A DNA stretch of 64,000 bases from Halocaridina rubra (Eukaryota > Arthropoda > Malacostraca > Decapoda > Atyidae): the NCBI GenBank assembly GCA_037179515.1, contig JAXCGZ010011625.1, positions 1-64,000 of the forward strand, in the 5' to 3' direction. Of this stretch, positions 22,626 to 33,585 are shown one piece after another (position 1 is the first letter of the stretch; each line of letters begins with the position of its first letter). The translations under genes were made by a program, and so were the position numbers. Under the pieces are notes generated by a model. The model searched no databases. It had not been told where the DNA came from and saw only the letters and a list, made by a program, of their open reading frames with translations.

Positions 22626-22869
22626 CTTAAAAAAAAATATATTGTGCTTTTTATATGCAGCTGAAGATTAAAATTATATGTAATCATGAGTAAATATGAA
22701 TACAGGGGTCCCTGGTATACGTGGTAGGCCCATAAATTATTAATAAATTATCAATAATTAAATTTTTCGACCAACCTTGCCTGTGTGGTCAATATAGATG
22801 TTGTGCTATGAACAGTTTGTGAGCGTGGTGGATGAATACACAGCTAGCAGCACTGTTCTTATATATTTA

Positions 22870-23700
22870 TATTGATTATCTGAAGGAATTAGATTGAATT
22901 TATTTTAAAAAAATTACCAAACACATAGCCGTGTATGATCGATCCATCAGTGTTTTTATGTTTATCTCATATTGTGTAGGCTTTTGTAAGTATAGTTTTA
23001 GTGAATACGACATTATTATTTTACATGTATCAGTGTAATATACTTTTGTAGATGAACACATTTGTTATCTATTTCTAAATAACAATTTTATATTTTATTG
23101 AATAATTATAATATGTCTATTCTAGAGTAGTAGAATTTTGATTTTTTTCTTGCAAACAATAATATAATTTTCATTTCAGTTTCTGTATATATCAAGTTAA
23201 TGGTTTTCTTTATATATTTGTTTATGTATTTGGTTATTTGAAGGAATTAGATTTAATATTTTTTTACAAAATTACCAAATGCATAGATGTAAATACGATC
23301 TTTATGCCAAAAAGTTTGTTGAGGTTGGCCTTTGGAATATGTTGTCACATGACATTGTTGCTTACGTATATATCAAGTTTATGGTTTCATTTATTTATTT
23401 GTTTATGTATTTGGTTATTTGAAGGAATTAGGTTTTATTTACAAAATTATCAAATGTATATATTTTTTTTACGAGTGTGACATTTGGACAGACAAAATTG
23501 CCCTCATCAATAAAGGCCGAGCACGAGAAAAGATAAAGGAAAAGAAAAAAAAAGTTAAAGATCAGGCAGAGATGACGTAATTTTACACAAAGGAAAACGA
23601 CAGACAGAAAAAATAGTCAAAGTACATAGCCATAAATACGATCTTAATGCGAAAAAGTTTGTTGAAGTTGGCCTTTGGAGTATGTCGTCAAATTTATAGA
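22870..23700. repeat. Diverged 180-190-bp direct repeats
   Basis: Blocks 'tttatgtatttggttatttg', 'aaggaattag', 'acaaaattaccaaat' and 'aaaaagtttgttga(g/a)gttggcctttgga' recur starting near 22877, 23217 and 23398. The last unit is split by about 150 bp that includes a reversed LINE 3' end and resumes at about 23622. Confidence 0.55.
23470..23590 (-). mobile_element. 3' end fragment of the Jockey-like LINE
   Basis: The reverse complement reads ACGTCATCTCTGCCT, TTTCTTTTCCTTTATCTTTTC, CGGCCTTTATTGATGAGGGC and ...TGTCACACTCGT. This matches the 3' UTR at about 13320-13435 block by block. An extreme 5' truncation of that family. Confidence 0.6.
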
Positions 23701-24390
23701 AGAAATCAGAGAAACGAACTTATGAAAAGAGTAATAGCCAAAATATGAAACATGAAAAAGGAATATTGGGTAATATCAACTAAAGTATTTGTGGCTAAAG
23801 TAAATATCACTTATAGTGAACTGAAATCTATTACGAAACAAGATATGAAAAGGAAAATTAAAAGCAATGATCTTAGCAATTGGATAAATGAAGTACAAGA
23901 AAAGTAAAGTTTAAAAATTAACCCCAAATGGGAACAAAAATGAAAAGTGAAGAAAAGTTATATGGCAATAGGCCAGCATCAGTTATATTTTACAAAACAA
24001 GACCAAACATACATTTTGGAGAAAGAGAGATACCAAAAGGACAGCACAATAAGAATGCATCTTTAACAGAAGTGCTGTTGTAAAGGCATTGCTTTTCAAC
24101 CTGACCCTGAATCTCTTGTTTGCCATATAGTTTATTGTGGTCATTCGCTGTGATTACATACATTGAACATAAGTAAATGATAGTAATCGTGCTTTGGCTG
24201 GATGACCAGCATTGACGGCATATCCCAGTAGCCTATTCTTGATTCAGGAGAAAGTAAAAAGATTGTTTAATGCTGTGAAAATGGGAAAGGGGGAAGAAGC
24301 GTTACCCACTTGTTCATGTGCTCTTTCGCTGGTGTTCAGCCGTTCGACCCTAAGTTGGATATGGGGCTGAAGTTATCCGGATGCAAGCCA
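23700..24390. other. Intergenic; nothing recognised
   Basis: No frame or repeat I can name with confidence. Confidence 0.4.
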
Positions 24391-24590
24391 TCACAGTAGT
24401 AAAGGTAAGCAATACTGTATTCTGTACTTTTACTATTTTTATGTCTTAGATTAAGAACTTAGATTATTTTTCTATGTTTTAGGGTATTTATTTTAAGCAT
24501 TGGTGGGGGACATAGGTTCGAATTTAGGTGTTTTTCAACTTACAATGAAATCTGGGTTATGGCAGCTGTCAGGAATGGAACCCTGTCGTA
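24391..24590 (+). mobile_element. Tigger 3' non-coding end fragment
   Basis: The stretch from gtagtaaaggtaagcaatactg through gaacttagattatttttc to ggcagctgtcaggaatgg matches 13810-14010. The outer terminal repeat is lost where the next repeat begins. Confidence 0.6.
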
Positions 24591-24725
24591 TAAGAGTCGA
24601 CTAAATGGAGCAGAGCGAGGGGACTGGGAATCCCTCCTATATATTTTCTCTTCCCAAAGAGTCAGAGTATTTTGCCTCGACTCAGCCACTCCCCTTATGA
24701 GGGGAAAAATGGCTCATGTATATGA
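24588..24725 (+). repeat. Short interspersed repeat copy
   Basis: GTCGTATAAGAGTCGACTAA, ATGGAGCAGAGCGAGGGGAC and CCACTCCCCTTATGAGGGG; same family as 22437-22625. Confidence 0.6.
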
Positions 24726-24859
24726 ATAATACTTGTGCAGAGAAATTAGTCAATAAAGGTACTGTAAATAGTGAGTCTAATAACCGGGAGTTTAAGGATA
24801 ATTACCATTTGGTAAAGAGACCAAATATTAACAAAAAGAAGTCACAAGAAGGGTAGGCA

Positions 24860-27830
24860 TAAAGAAAGTTTAAAGGTATATTATACAAATAGCCGTAGTT
24901 TAAGTAAAAAGATAGAGGAACTGAGAGCCACAGTAAGTAGTGAGGGACCAGATATAATATGCATTAGTGAAAGTTGAATTAATTTAGAGAGTAAACACCT
25001 TAAAGTTGAATACATAATTAATAGATGTAAGCTTTATAATGTGGATCGCAGTGCAAATAGAATAAAAAGAGGGGTAATCCTGTATATAAAAGACTGCCTC
25101 AGAAGTTGCATTAAGTCTGAAATAAAGACAAATCGAAATTCAATAACTTTATAGGTAGAGATTAAAAATAATTCAGAAAGTCTTGTTGTAGGAGTAGTCT
25201 ACAGACCACCGAATGTAGACAGTTTAAGTTCGTAAATTATATATGATGAGATTGTTGAAGTGTTCAGGTCAAATAGAATATGCATTGTAGGCAAGTTTAA
25301 TTTTAGTAATATATACTGGGAAACCATAACAGGTGATAGTGGCTCTAAGGAGTTTTTAGAAGTAGTAGAAGACAATTTCCTTTTTCAGCATGTACTAGAA
25401 GCAACACGGGGGATTAATATACTGGATTTAGTTCTCATTAATAGAGAAAATATGGTTACAAATTTAGAAACTGGTGAACCATTGGGTAACAGTAACCATA
25501 AATCCATTAGATTCAAGTTAATTTTCAAGGAAACTATTAAGGAAAATAAAGAGTATCGTTCCAAACTTTAGAGCAGGAGATTTTGAGGAGTTAAAAGCTA
25601 AACTAGCTAATTAGGTCTGCAAAGGGATTTCGGGAGTACAAAGGTGGACAGTTAATCCAGCAGGTCAGGTTGCAGGTAGTGTATTAGTCCAAGAAGGGGA
25701 TACCACAGGTCAAGGATTAGCACGAGATCAGTGCAGTAACTTCTCATAGGTAATAATAGCAGTCCGTCAGTTAATATAAATTTGGACGAAGAATATAACA
25801 ATTTTGTCACAATTCTTAAAAATAGAACAACTATATTCCCATGAAACAATTCAGATAAAGAAAAAATGACCCTAAATGGATGGACGACAGAATAAAGAAT
25901 CTTATAGGTAATAAAAAAGGAATATACAGGAGACTAAACATGGAAGTTAAAAGGAAAGAGAATTGAAAAGAAAATACAAAGTTAAAATAGCAGAAGCTAA
26001 AGAAAATCCTAAAGGTTTTTATCAACATTATCAGGCTAAATTTAAGGAAAAAGTTGGACAAGTTGAAGAAACCAACAGTCATATCACAGATGATGATAAA
26101 GAGATGTGTACATATTTAAATGGATATTTCTTATCTATATTTACCAATGAAATTCCGGTTTTACGTCACGGACTCCCTTTTCAACTAAGGGCTAGGACGG
26201 TTGCCTTCTTGCGAAGGACTTGTTTTGGCAGATGTAATCGTTACCCTGAGTGCATGCATTCCAGAATAGAATCTATATACCTAGACAGTCCCGATTATAT
26301 ACTTAGTACAATATATATTACGGGGGAGGATGTTATAAAAGAAGTAGATAAATTAAAGGCTCGTAAATATCCAGGACCTGATAACATATATGATTAAAGG
26401 AGTGCAAGGCAGAGCTTAATTGTCCACTAACTGCACTATTCAATAATCCAATAAAATTAGTATTGGTACCCATGGAGTGGAAAAAAGGAGAACGGGTTAA
26501 AAAGAAAACCTATAGACCTGTAAGTTTAACGTCAACAGTGGGTAAGATTCTAAAATCTACCATTGTAAATAAAATAAGGTAACATCCAGAATTACACAGA
26601 CTGATAAAACTCAAACAACACGGGTTTCTGAAGGGTTTTTGGTGTCTTTCAAACTTACTGTCTATTAACTCAAAAGTTTACGAGTCAGTAGATAGTGGCA
26701 AAGAATACAACACAGTATATATAGATTTTAGTAAAGCTTTTGATAGAGTTCCTCATGAAAGACTAGTTAAAAAGCTTGAAGCTCATGGTATAGGAGATGT
26801 TCTCAGAGGGATCAAAGAATGGTTCATGAACAGGAAATAAAGGGTTTGCATAAATGGAGAGATATCTGAGTGGGGCTCAGTTACTAGTGGGGAACCACAA
26901 GGCTTGGTACTTGGTCCTCTATTATTCATCATATAACTTGATGATCTGCATTCGGATATCAATAGTAAACTAAGTAAGTTTGTAGATGACACTAAAATAG
27001 GTCGAATTATAATGGAAAAGATATTAATGCTTTACAAGAAGATCTAAATACATTATTTGAATGGTCGGAGAAGTGGCAAATGGAAATTAATGTTGAAAAA
27101 TGTAAAGTAGTAAATATGGGTGGTATAATAGACAATACGAGTAATAAGCTAAATAACCATGAAATCCTGAGCTCTCACTGTGAGAGGGATTTTGGAGTTC
27201 TTGTGAGTAGTAATGTACTGCGGTCAGAAACAAAGCAAACAGAATTATAGATTTTATCTCAAGAAGTGTTAGCAATGAGAAGGAAAAGGTTATTTTACAG
27301 CTTTGTCTTGCATTAGTTAGGCCCCATCAGGATTATGCTGTGCAATTCTGGTCACCCTATTATAGGATGGAAATTGAGTCCTTTGAGAAAGTGCAGCGAA
27401 GAATGACCAAGGTGATACACAACATCAGAAATCTACCATATGAAAACAGGCTAAAATATACCTAATCTGCACTCTCTAGAGAGGCGCAGAGTTAGGGGGG
27501 ATATGATTGAGGTGTATATATGGTTTAAAGGGATTAACATGGTGATAGTAATAAAGTTTTAAAAATTCATGATCAAACCAGAACTCGAAATGGTGGGTTT
27601 AAGCTTGATAAATTTAGGTTCAGAAAGGAAATTAGTAAAAATTGGTTTGGTAGTAGAGTAGCTAATACACGGAACAGGCTTCCTAGTAGTATAATAAATG
27701 CCAATACCTTAGACACTTTCAAATGCAGGTTAAACAGGCATATGACTGATGAAGGGTGAGTATGAATAGGTTAGTGCTTTGTGCTTAGCGACCCCCGCAC
27801 CTACACCTGAGCCTAAGTACCTGAAGATCC
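24860..27830 (+). pseudogene. Older CR1-like LINE, endonuclease plus RT, heavily broken
   Basis: The endonuclease part (about 24880-25570) reads YTNSRSLSKKIEELRATVS, GPDIICISES, GVVYRPPN and, in the frame at 25260-25571, LDLVLINRENMV followed by GNSNHKS where SDH is expected. After 25570 stops are frequent. RT pieces are recognisable as KARKYPGPDNIYD (26350-26397), FSKAFDRVPHE (about 26735), GEPQG-like box 4 (26888) and VDDTKI where FADDTKI is expected (about 26980). The C-terminus resembles the young family at 29-62 kb. A SINE fragment (26153-26258) is inserted in it, so it is the older of the two. It ends in a 3' UTR near 27830. Confidence 0.8.
26153..26258 (-). repeat. tRNA-SINE 3' part inserted in the LINE
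   Basis: The reverse complement matches the body of the SINE at 63670-63862 (GAATGCATGCACTCAGGGTAA..., CAAGTCCTTCGCAAGAAGGC, TCCGTGACGTAAAACCGGAA) with about 6-8 differences by eye. The tRNA head is absent. Confidence 0.8.
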
Positions 27831-27995
27831 CCCTCTGACTGCTGTTATAGGTAGGACAGGAGGGTGTAACAAGTTCCCCCTCTGTCTGTGGCAAAAATTA
27901 GGCAGGGAGGACTAACACAATTAGACAATGATCCCAATGAAGTTTAGCAGTACCGAGGGCGTTTGTCGAACGGCAACCCCCCCCCCAATAAAATG

Positions 27996-28020
27996 TTCCG
28001 GTTTTACGTCACGGACTCCC
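27996..28020 (-). repeat. Short SINE 3' end fragment
   Basis: TTCCGGTTTTACGTCACGG is the same SINE end, lying between two copies of a C-run followed by 'aataaaat'. Confidence 0.5.
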
Positions 28021-28233
28021 CCCCCCCAATAAAATAAATAATGAAACTTATTAGTTGAGGAATCATGAAAAAAATAACAAAAATAGAGTAGAATAGAATA
28101 AGTTAGACATCTTAGATCATCAGTTAAATATGAAGCTGCCTCGTGTGTGCCAGTATACTGGTAGAGGAATAATTTGTCATCAAAATTAACCTCCTGAAAA
28201 ATCGATATTGCCTGATAAATTTTACCATTTGCT

Positions 28234-28899
<666 letters not shown>

Positions 28900-28944
28900 G
28901 CCTTGAAGGAAATTTAGAAGAGTTGCCAGAGGTGAAACCATCAC

Positions 28945-29022
28945 ATCACATTACCTAATTTTTTGTGTAAACTGGGGAAAGCTCTTAAGCCGTTTACCTG
29001 ATCCTGTGGTTCCATATATTGT
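28945..29022 (-). mobile_element. Diverged CR1-like LINE 3' tail fragment
   Basis: Reads CACATTACCTAATT, TGTGTAAACTGGGGAAAGCTC and CCTGATCCTGTGGTTCCAT. This parallels the reverse-strand 3' end of the young family (GATTACCTAATTGTGTTTAC, GGGAAAGAGC, CTCCTGATCGGTTCCAT) with clear divergence. Confidence 0.5.
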
Positions 29023-29592
29023 TAAAATCAGTATCCTTCCCATTTATATTAACTTGTTAGTTAGTTTGATACACGAAATAATTGAATAAGTAAAAAAAAA
29101 TAAATAAATATCCACCTGTCAACAGTACTGAGTTAAGTTGCCAAGTAGTACAGCAGCTGTCTTATTTTCTTCATTTTTTTTTTTGCTTTTCTTTTAGCTT
29201 TCTCTTTTACTATTTTGTTTTTATTTTGTATATATATTGAGTTAAATGTAAAGTCTAATCTTGTGATAACATACGTTGGTTAGCAAGTGAGTTTATCAGT
29301 TAGGAAGAATATATAGCAGAAACAGGTGGGTGCCTCGTCAGACACAGGTTCGAATTTTTCCTTCAGGTTTGACTTTTGTTTTGTTGCATTTTTTTCTTTT
29401 TATCCTTAAATTACCATGGTCAAGTTTTTAAGTTAAGATGTGTGTTACCAGAAAAGAGATAAACTGAGTCACTAAATAGCACTTATATGGAGATATAAAA
29501 ATTCGGTGTGAAAGTTAATTAAAAGTTTTTCTCTTTTTTTTTTTCCTCTTTCTCGTCTTCTTTCTATATTCTGCGAGAGGGAGAACATAAAA
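29023..29592 (+). other. Presumed 5' UTR of LINE copy A
   Basis: No ORF. The 5' border of the LINE cannot be set because no other copy in the window reaches this far. A string ACAGGTTCGAAT at about 29345-29356 resembles a pol III box B, but no well-spaced box A was found. Pyrimidine-rich tracts precede ORF1. Confidence 0.35.
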
Positions 29593-30672
29593 ATGACGCC
29601 ATCTCTGTCCCAAACCTCTCCCATCCATGGGTCGGTAGGAGGGGTAGCCATCAGGAGACTCAAACAGAAAATCAAGAATTTAGAGGAAATGGTTATAAGC
29701 CTTGATGATAAAATTCAGAATATGGATGGAGAAATGAAAGAGAATGAAACACTCAGAGAGCAAATAAGATCTTTGGAGGAAGCAAATAAAGCACAAGGGC
29801 AGGAGAGAAAGGAACTAGAAAAAAGAATAAAGAAGCTGGAAGGGGAAAAGAGTCAACTAGAATCTAGAGTTTCTAAACAAGAAGATAAAAACAAACAGCT
29901 GAATGACAACCTAAAGGAATTAGATGTTACTTCACTGCTCTCTTCTGAGAGAGACGAGATTGCTGCTTGGAATGTCCAGATTAAGGAAAACATTGAACAG
30001 TTCAGAAAAGAGTTCCAGGAGCTGAATATGGAAAATGATGCCATGAAAACTTCCTTTGCTGATGCACTAAAGGGGAATGTGGCAGTAAAAGAGGCTGTAA
30101 AGGTGGTGGCACTGGAAAACATACAAACAGTTGACTATAAAGAGACAGTAATCAAAAAAATGAAAGACGTTGTGATGGAAAGGGCAAACCCACTCATTAG
30201 ACAGGCACTTGATAAGGAGAAGACAGTGGTAATCTCAGGCATAAGCGAGTCCCAGGAGCCAACATGGCAGGGGAGACTTGAAGAAAATAAAGCTAGGGTT
30301 GTAGACCTGATAAGAAAGCTTGGAGTAGTATGTGGTCCTGAGGATATTGTAAACATACACCAACTAGGTAAATATTCGAGGGAAGGAAAGCCGAGACCAA
30401 CAAAAGTAACCTTTGAGAGAGGGGAAACATGTAGGGAAATATTGTTGAGAAAAAAAAGTCTAAAAGACCTTCAAGAATTCAAAGAAGTGTTCATTAGACA
30501 ATACAGAACACAGGAAGAGATGGGAAAGATCAAAAACTTGTTGCAAGAGGCAAGAAGGTTAAATGATGAAAGAAATGAAGAAGAGAAGAAAAATTTTCAT
30601 TACAGAGTTCTTCCGGACAAAGGGGAGATAAAGAAGATAATGACAGAAGATCAGGGGATGGGGCCTCATTAA
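29593..30672 (+). CDS. LINE ORF1 protein, 359 aa, coiled coil plus RRM-like
   Basis: An intact frame. Residues about 22-115 are a heptad-rich, highly charged coiled coil (KIKNLEEMVISLDDKIQN... KELEKRIKKLEGEKSQLES). Residues about 205-330 carry VVISGISESQEPTWQGRLEE, then GPEDIVNIHQLGKY and KPRPTKVTFERGE, followed by a helical RQYRTQEEMGKIKNLLQEAR segment. This order (coiled coil, RRM-like fold, basic C-terminal helices) is that of trimeric nucleic-acid chaperone ORF1 proteins of L1 and many CR1-like LINEs. Such proteins coat the LINE RNA. No CCHC knuckle or esterase domain is seen. The end overlaps the ORF2 frame by about 94 nt. Copies B, C, G and I keep only the last part of this ORF. Confidence 0.82.
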   Translation: MTPSLSQTSPIHGSVGGVAIRRLKQKIKNLEEMVISLDDKIQNMDGEMKENETLREQIRSLEEANKAQGQERKELEKRIKKLEGEKSQLESRVSKQEDKNKQLNDNLKELDVTSLLSSERDEIAAWNVQIKENIEQFRKEFQELNMENDAMKTSFADALKGNVAVKEAVKVVALENIQTVDYKETVIKKMKDVVMERANPLIRQALDKEKTVVISGISESQEPTWQGRLEENKARVVDLIRKLGVVCGPEDIVNIHQLGKYSREGKPRPTKVTFERGETCREILLRKKSLKDLQEFKEVFIRQYRTQEEMGKIKNLLQEARRLNDERNEEEKKNFHYRVLPDKGEIKKIMTEDQGMGPH

Positions 30673-30674
30673 GA

Positions 30675-33496
30675 TTGTTATACACAAATGCTGATGGATT
30701 AGCTGGTAAGGCAGTAGAATTAAAAGATAGGATTCACAACAGTAAGGCAGATATAGTAGCAATTACAGAGACTAAGTTGAGTGAGGACATAAACAGTGTC
30801 ACAGTTTTTCCTAAGGGTTTCAGAATACTAAGGGTTGAAAGATCTGAGAGGACTGGTGGAGGGATAGCACTGCTCATAAGTGAAAGGATTCAAGTCGAAG
30901 AAATAAACTTGGCTATAGAAAGTGAGTTCAAGGAATTTCTTGTTGCTCGCATAAATACTGGGTCAGAGAGCATTATAATAACTGTTGTATACAACCCACC
31001 AAGGAACCAAAATAGGCTTGAAGTTTATGAGGAAAGTCATATAGGTACTATTGAAGTCATAAACTCAGTTGTTAACATGGCACGGGAAAAAAATGTAGGA
31101 TTTTGATTATGGAAGACTTTAATCATAAAGATATAGATTGGATAAATCTTGACCCACACAGTGGTGAGGACTCATTCGGGGCAAGATTCCTAGATTGCGT
31201 ACAAGGGAATTTCCTACACCAACATGTAATGGAACCAACAAGGGCCAGGGGTGGGGATGAGCCGTCACTACTTGATCTAGTGTTCACAGATAATGGGCTG
31301 GATATTGAAAAAATTGAGTATGAACCACCAATTGGAAAGAGTGACCACTATGTGTTGTTGATGGAGTATATCATTGAAGATATTCTGTCTGAGAGTAGAG
31401 GCACTGAGGACATGAGGAGGAACTATCGGAAAGGAGATTACATCAAAATGAATGAGCTTTTTGCAGTTATTGACTGGAGAACCTTATTTTACAACAAATC
31501 TGTACAAGAAATGTATGACATCTTTTGTGAGAAATATGGGAAGATAGTAGATTGCTGCATACCTGTCACCAAAGTAGGTGTAATTCATGCCAGAGAGAAA
31601 TGGTTCGATAATGGGTGTAAAAGAGCTAAGGAGTGGAGAGACAAATGCTGGAAAAGGTATAGGAGGAGAAAAAACATAAATGCCTGGAAAACCTACAAAA
31701 GAGCAAGAAATGACTACCTAAGTAAAAGAAGAGAGGCAGAGAGAGACTATGAGAGGGACATCACCAGAAAGGCTAAAGAAAATCCCAAGCTTTTCCACAG
31801 CTTCATCAGAGGAAAACTGAAGGTAAAAGAACAGGTTTTAAGGCTAAAGAGAGCGGATGGAAGCATCACTGAGACGGATGAAGAGATCTACAAAGAATTG
31901 AACAAGGAGTTTCAGTCAGTATTTACAGTAGAAAATACCCCACCCCCTCAGATTGCAGTGATAGAAGCTCAAGGGCCGGTATTAGAGAACATCAACCTTA
32001 CAGCCACAGAGGTATGCAAAGCGCTGATGGATTTAGATGTTCATAAAGCTACAGGTCCTGATGACATATCCCCTCATGTGCTTAAAAAATGCGCAAACAC
32101 AATATCAGTGGCACTAAGTATCATATTTAAGGAGTCACTGGAGTCAGGGAAGATTCCAAGATGCTGGAAACAAGCAAATGTGATACCTATCTTCAAAAAG
32201 GGAAGGAGGGATATGGCTCTGAACTATAGACCAGTTTCCTTGACCAGCATAGTTTGCAAAGTTATGGAGAAACTACTAAGGAAACATATCTCTCTTCACT
32301 TGGAATCCTTCAACTTTTTGTCAGTGAGGCAACATGGCTTCAGAGAAGGTAGATCAACAGTAACAAACTTATTAGAATTTTATGATGAGGTAAGCCAAAT
32401 CTTACAGGAAAGAGAGGGCTGGGCAGATTGCATATTCCTAGACTTCCAGAAAGCGTTTGACACTGTTCCACATGGGAGACTTATTAGGAAGCTGCAATCA
32501 ATGGCTAGAATAGGTGGAAATGTTTTGGAATGGATAAAAACTTACTTAGAAGGAAGGGAACAGAGGGTTAGAGTAAGACACTCAGTGTCTGAATGGAGAA
32601 GAGTTAGTAGTGGAGTTCCACAGGGTTCAGTTTTAGGGCCACTTTTGTTCCTTGTATATGTAAATGACCTACCAGAGTCGGTAAATTCATTCATGAATAT
32701 GTTTGCAGATGATGCAAAGATTGTGAAGAAATTAAAAAACGAGAACAATGATAGAGAACTTCAGGAGGATCTAAATAATGTGCATGAGTGGTCAGAAAAG
32801 TGGCTAATGAAATTCAGTACTTCAAAATGTAAGGTAATGAGAATGGGTACAAGTGCAAGAAGGCCCAAGCTTGACTACTCGGTGGCTGGAGTACAACTTC
32901 AAGGGACAGAAAATTAGAGAGATCTAGGAGTAAACATACTGGCAGATTTGTCTCCAGAAATACATATAAATGGCATAGTAAGGGCAGCATATGCATTCTT
33001 ATCAAATGTAAGGGTAGCCTTCAGGCACATGGACAAGGAAATGTTCAGAAATATTTATGTAACGTATGTGAGACCAAAACTCGAATATGCAGCCCCCTTT
33101 TGGAATCCGCACTTGAAAAAGCACATAGCTAAGCTTGAAAAAGTTCAAAGACATGCCATGAAACTGGTGCCAGAGATACGCAATCTCAGTTATGATGAGA
33201 GGCTGAGAGAATTAGACTTACCATCACTCGAAGCTAGAAGAGTGAGGGGGGATATGGTGACAGTCTGTAAATTCCTTCATTGTTATGATAGAGTGGATAG
33301 GGATCGATATTTTGATATGGCTGGCTCTAGAACTAGAGGTCATAGTTTGAAGCTTCGTAAGAAAACTTCTTTGCAGGATGTAAGGAAATAGTTTTTCAGT
33401 GAAAGAGTAGTTGATAATTGGAATTGGCTAAGCGAGGAGGTAGTTAATGCTATCTCAATCCATAGTTTTAAGGACAGGTATGATAAATATCACTAA
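30675..33496 (+). pseudogene. LINE ORF2 (endonuclease-RT), copy A, three lesions
   Basis: The APE-type endonuclease starts LLYTNADGLAGKAVELKDRI and includes IVAITETKLSED, VVYNPPRNQNR, DFNHKDIDWIN and IGKSDHYVLLME. RT has [64 protein letters not shown] and FADDAK. Lesions: a one-A loss in an A run at about 31090 (shift after MAREK), a TAG at 32915-32917 (EN-stop-RDLG; Glu in sister copies) and a TAG at 33389-33391 (Tyr in sister copies). All catalytic motifs remain, so it is a recent casualty. No ATG occurs in the ORF2 frame before the endonuclease. Confidence 0.9.
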
Positions 33497-33585
33497 GTCT
33501 AAAATGGAACCGATCAGGAGACGGGAAGATACGAGCTTTGGGCTCTTTCCCGTAAACACAATTAGGTAATCACAATTAGGTAATC

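Larger units (their letters stand above)
29593..33585 (+). mobile_element. CR1-like LINE copy A (longest, two ORFs)
   Basis: The only copy with a complete ORF1. ORF1 (29593-30672) and ORF2 (open in its frame from 30579, stop 33494-33496) overlap. The 3' UTR runs to a tail of CACAATTAGGTAATCAC units at 33558-33585. The tail abuts the truncated 5' end of copy B with no DNA between. Confidence 0.9.

Noticed and set aside
29270..29360. Pol III promoter in the LINE 5' region
   Set aside because: A box B-like GGTTCGAAT is present, but the best box A-like string is poor and too far upstream; no second copy reaches here for comparison.
29593..30672. Host coiled-coil gene
   Set aside because: Its C-terminal part is repeated at the truncated 5' ends of other LINE copies and it overlaps ORF2, so it is the LINE ORF1.
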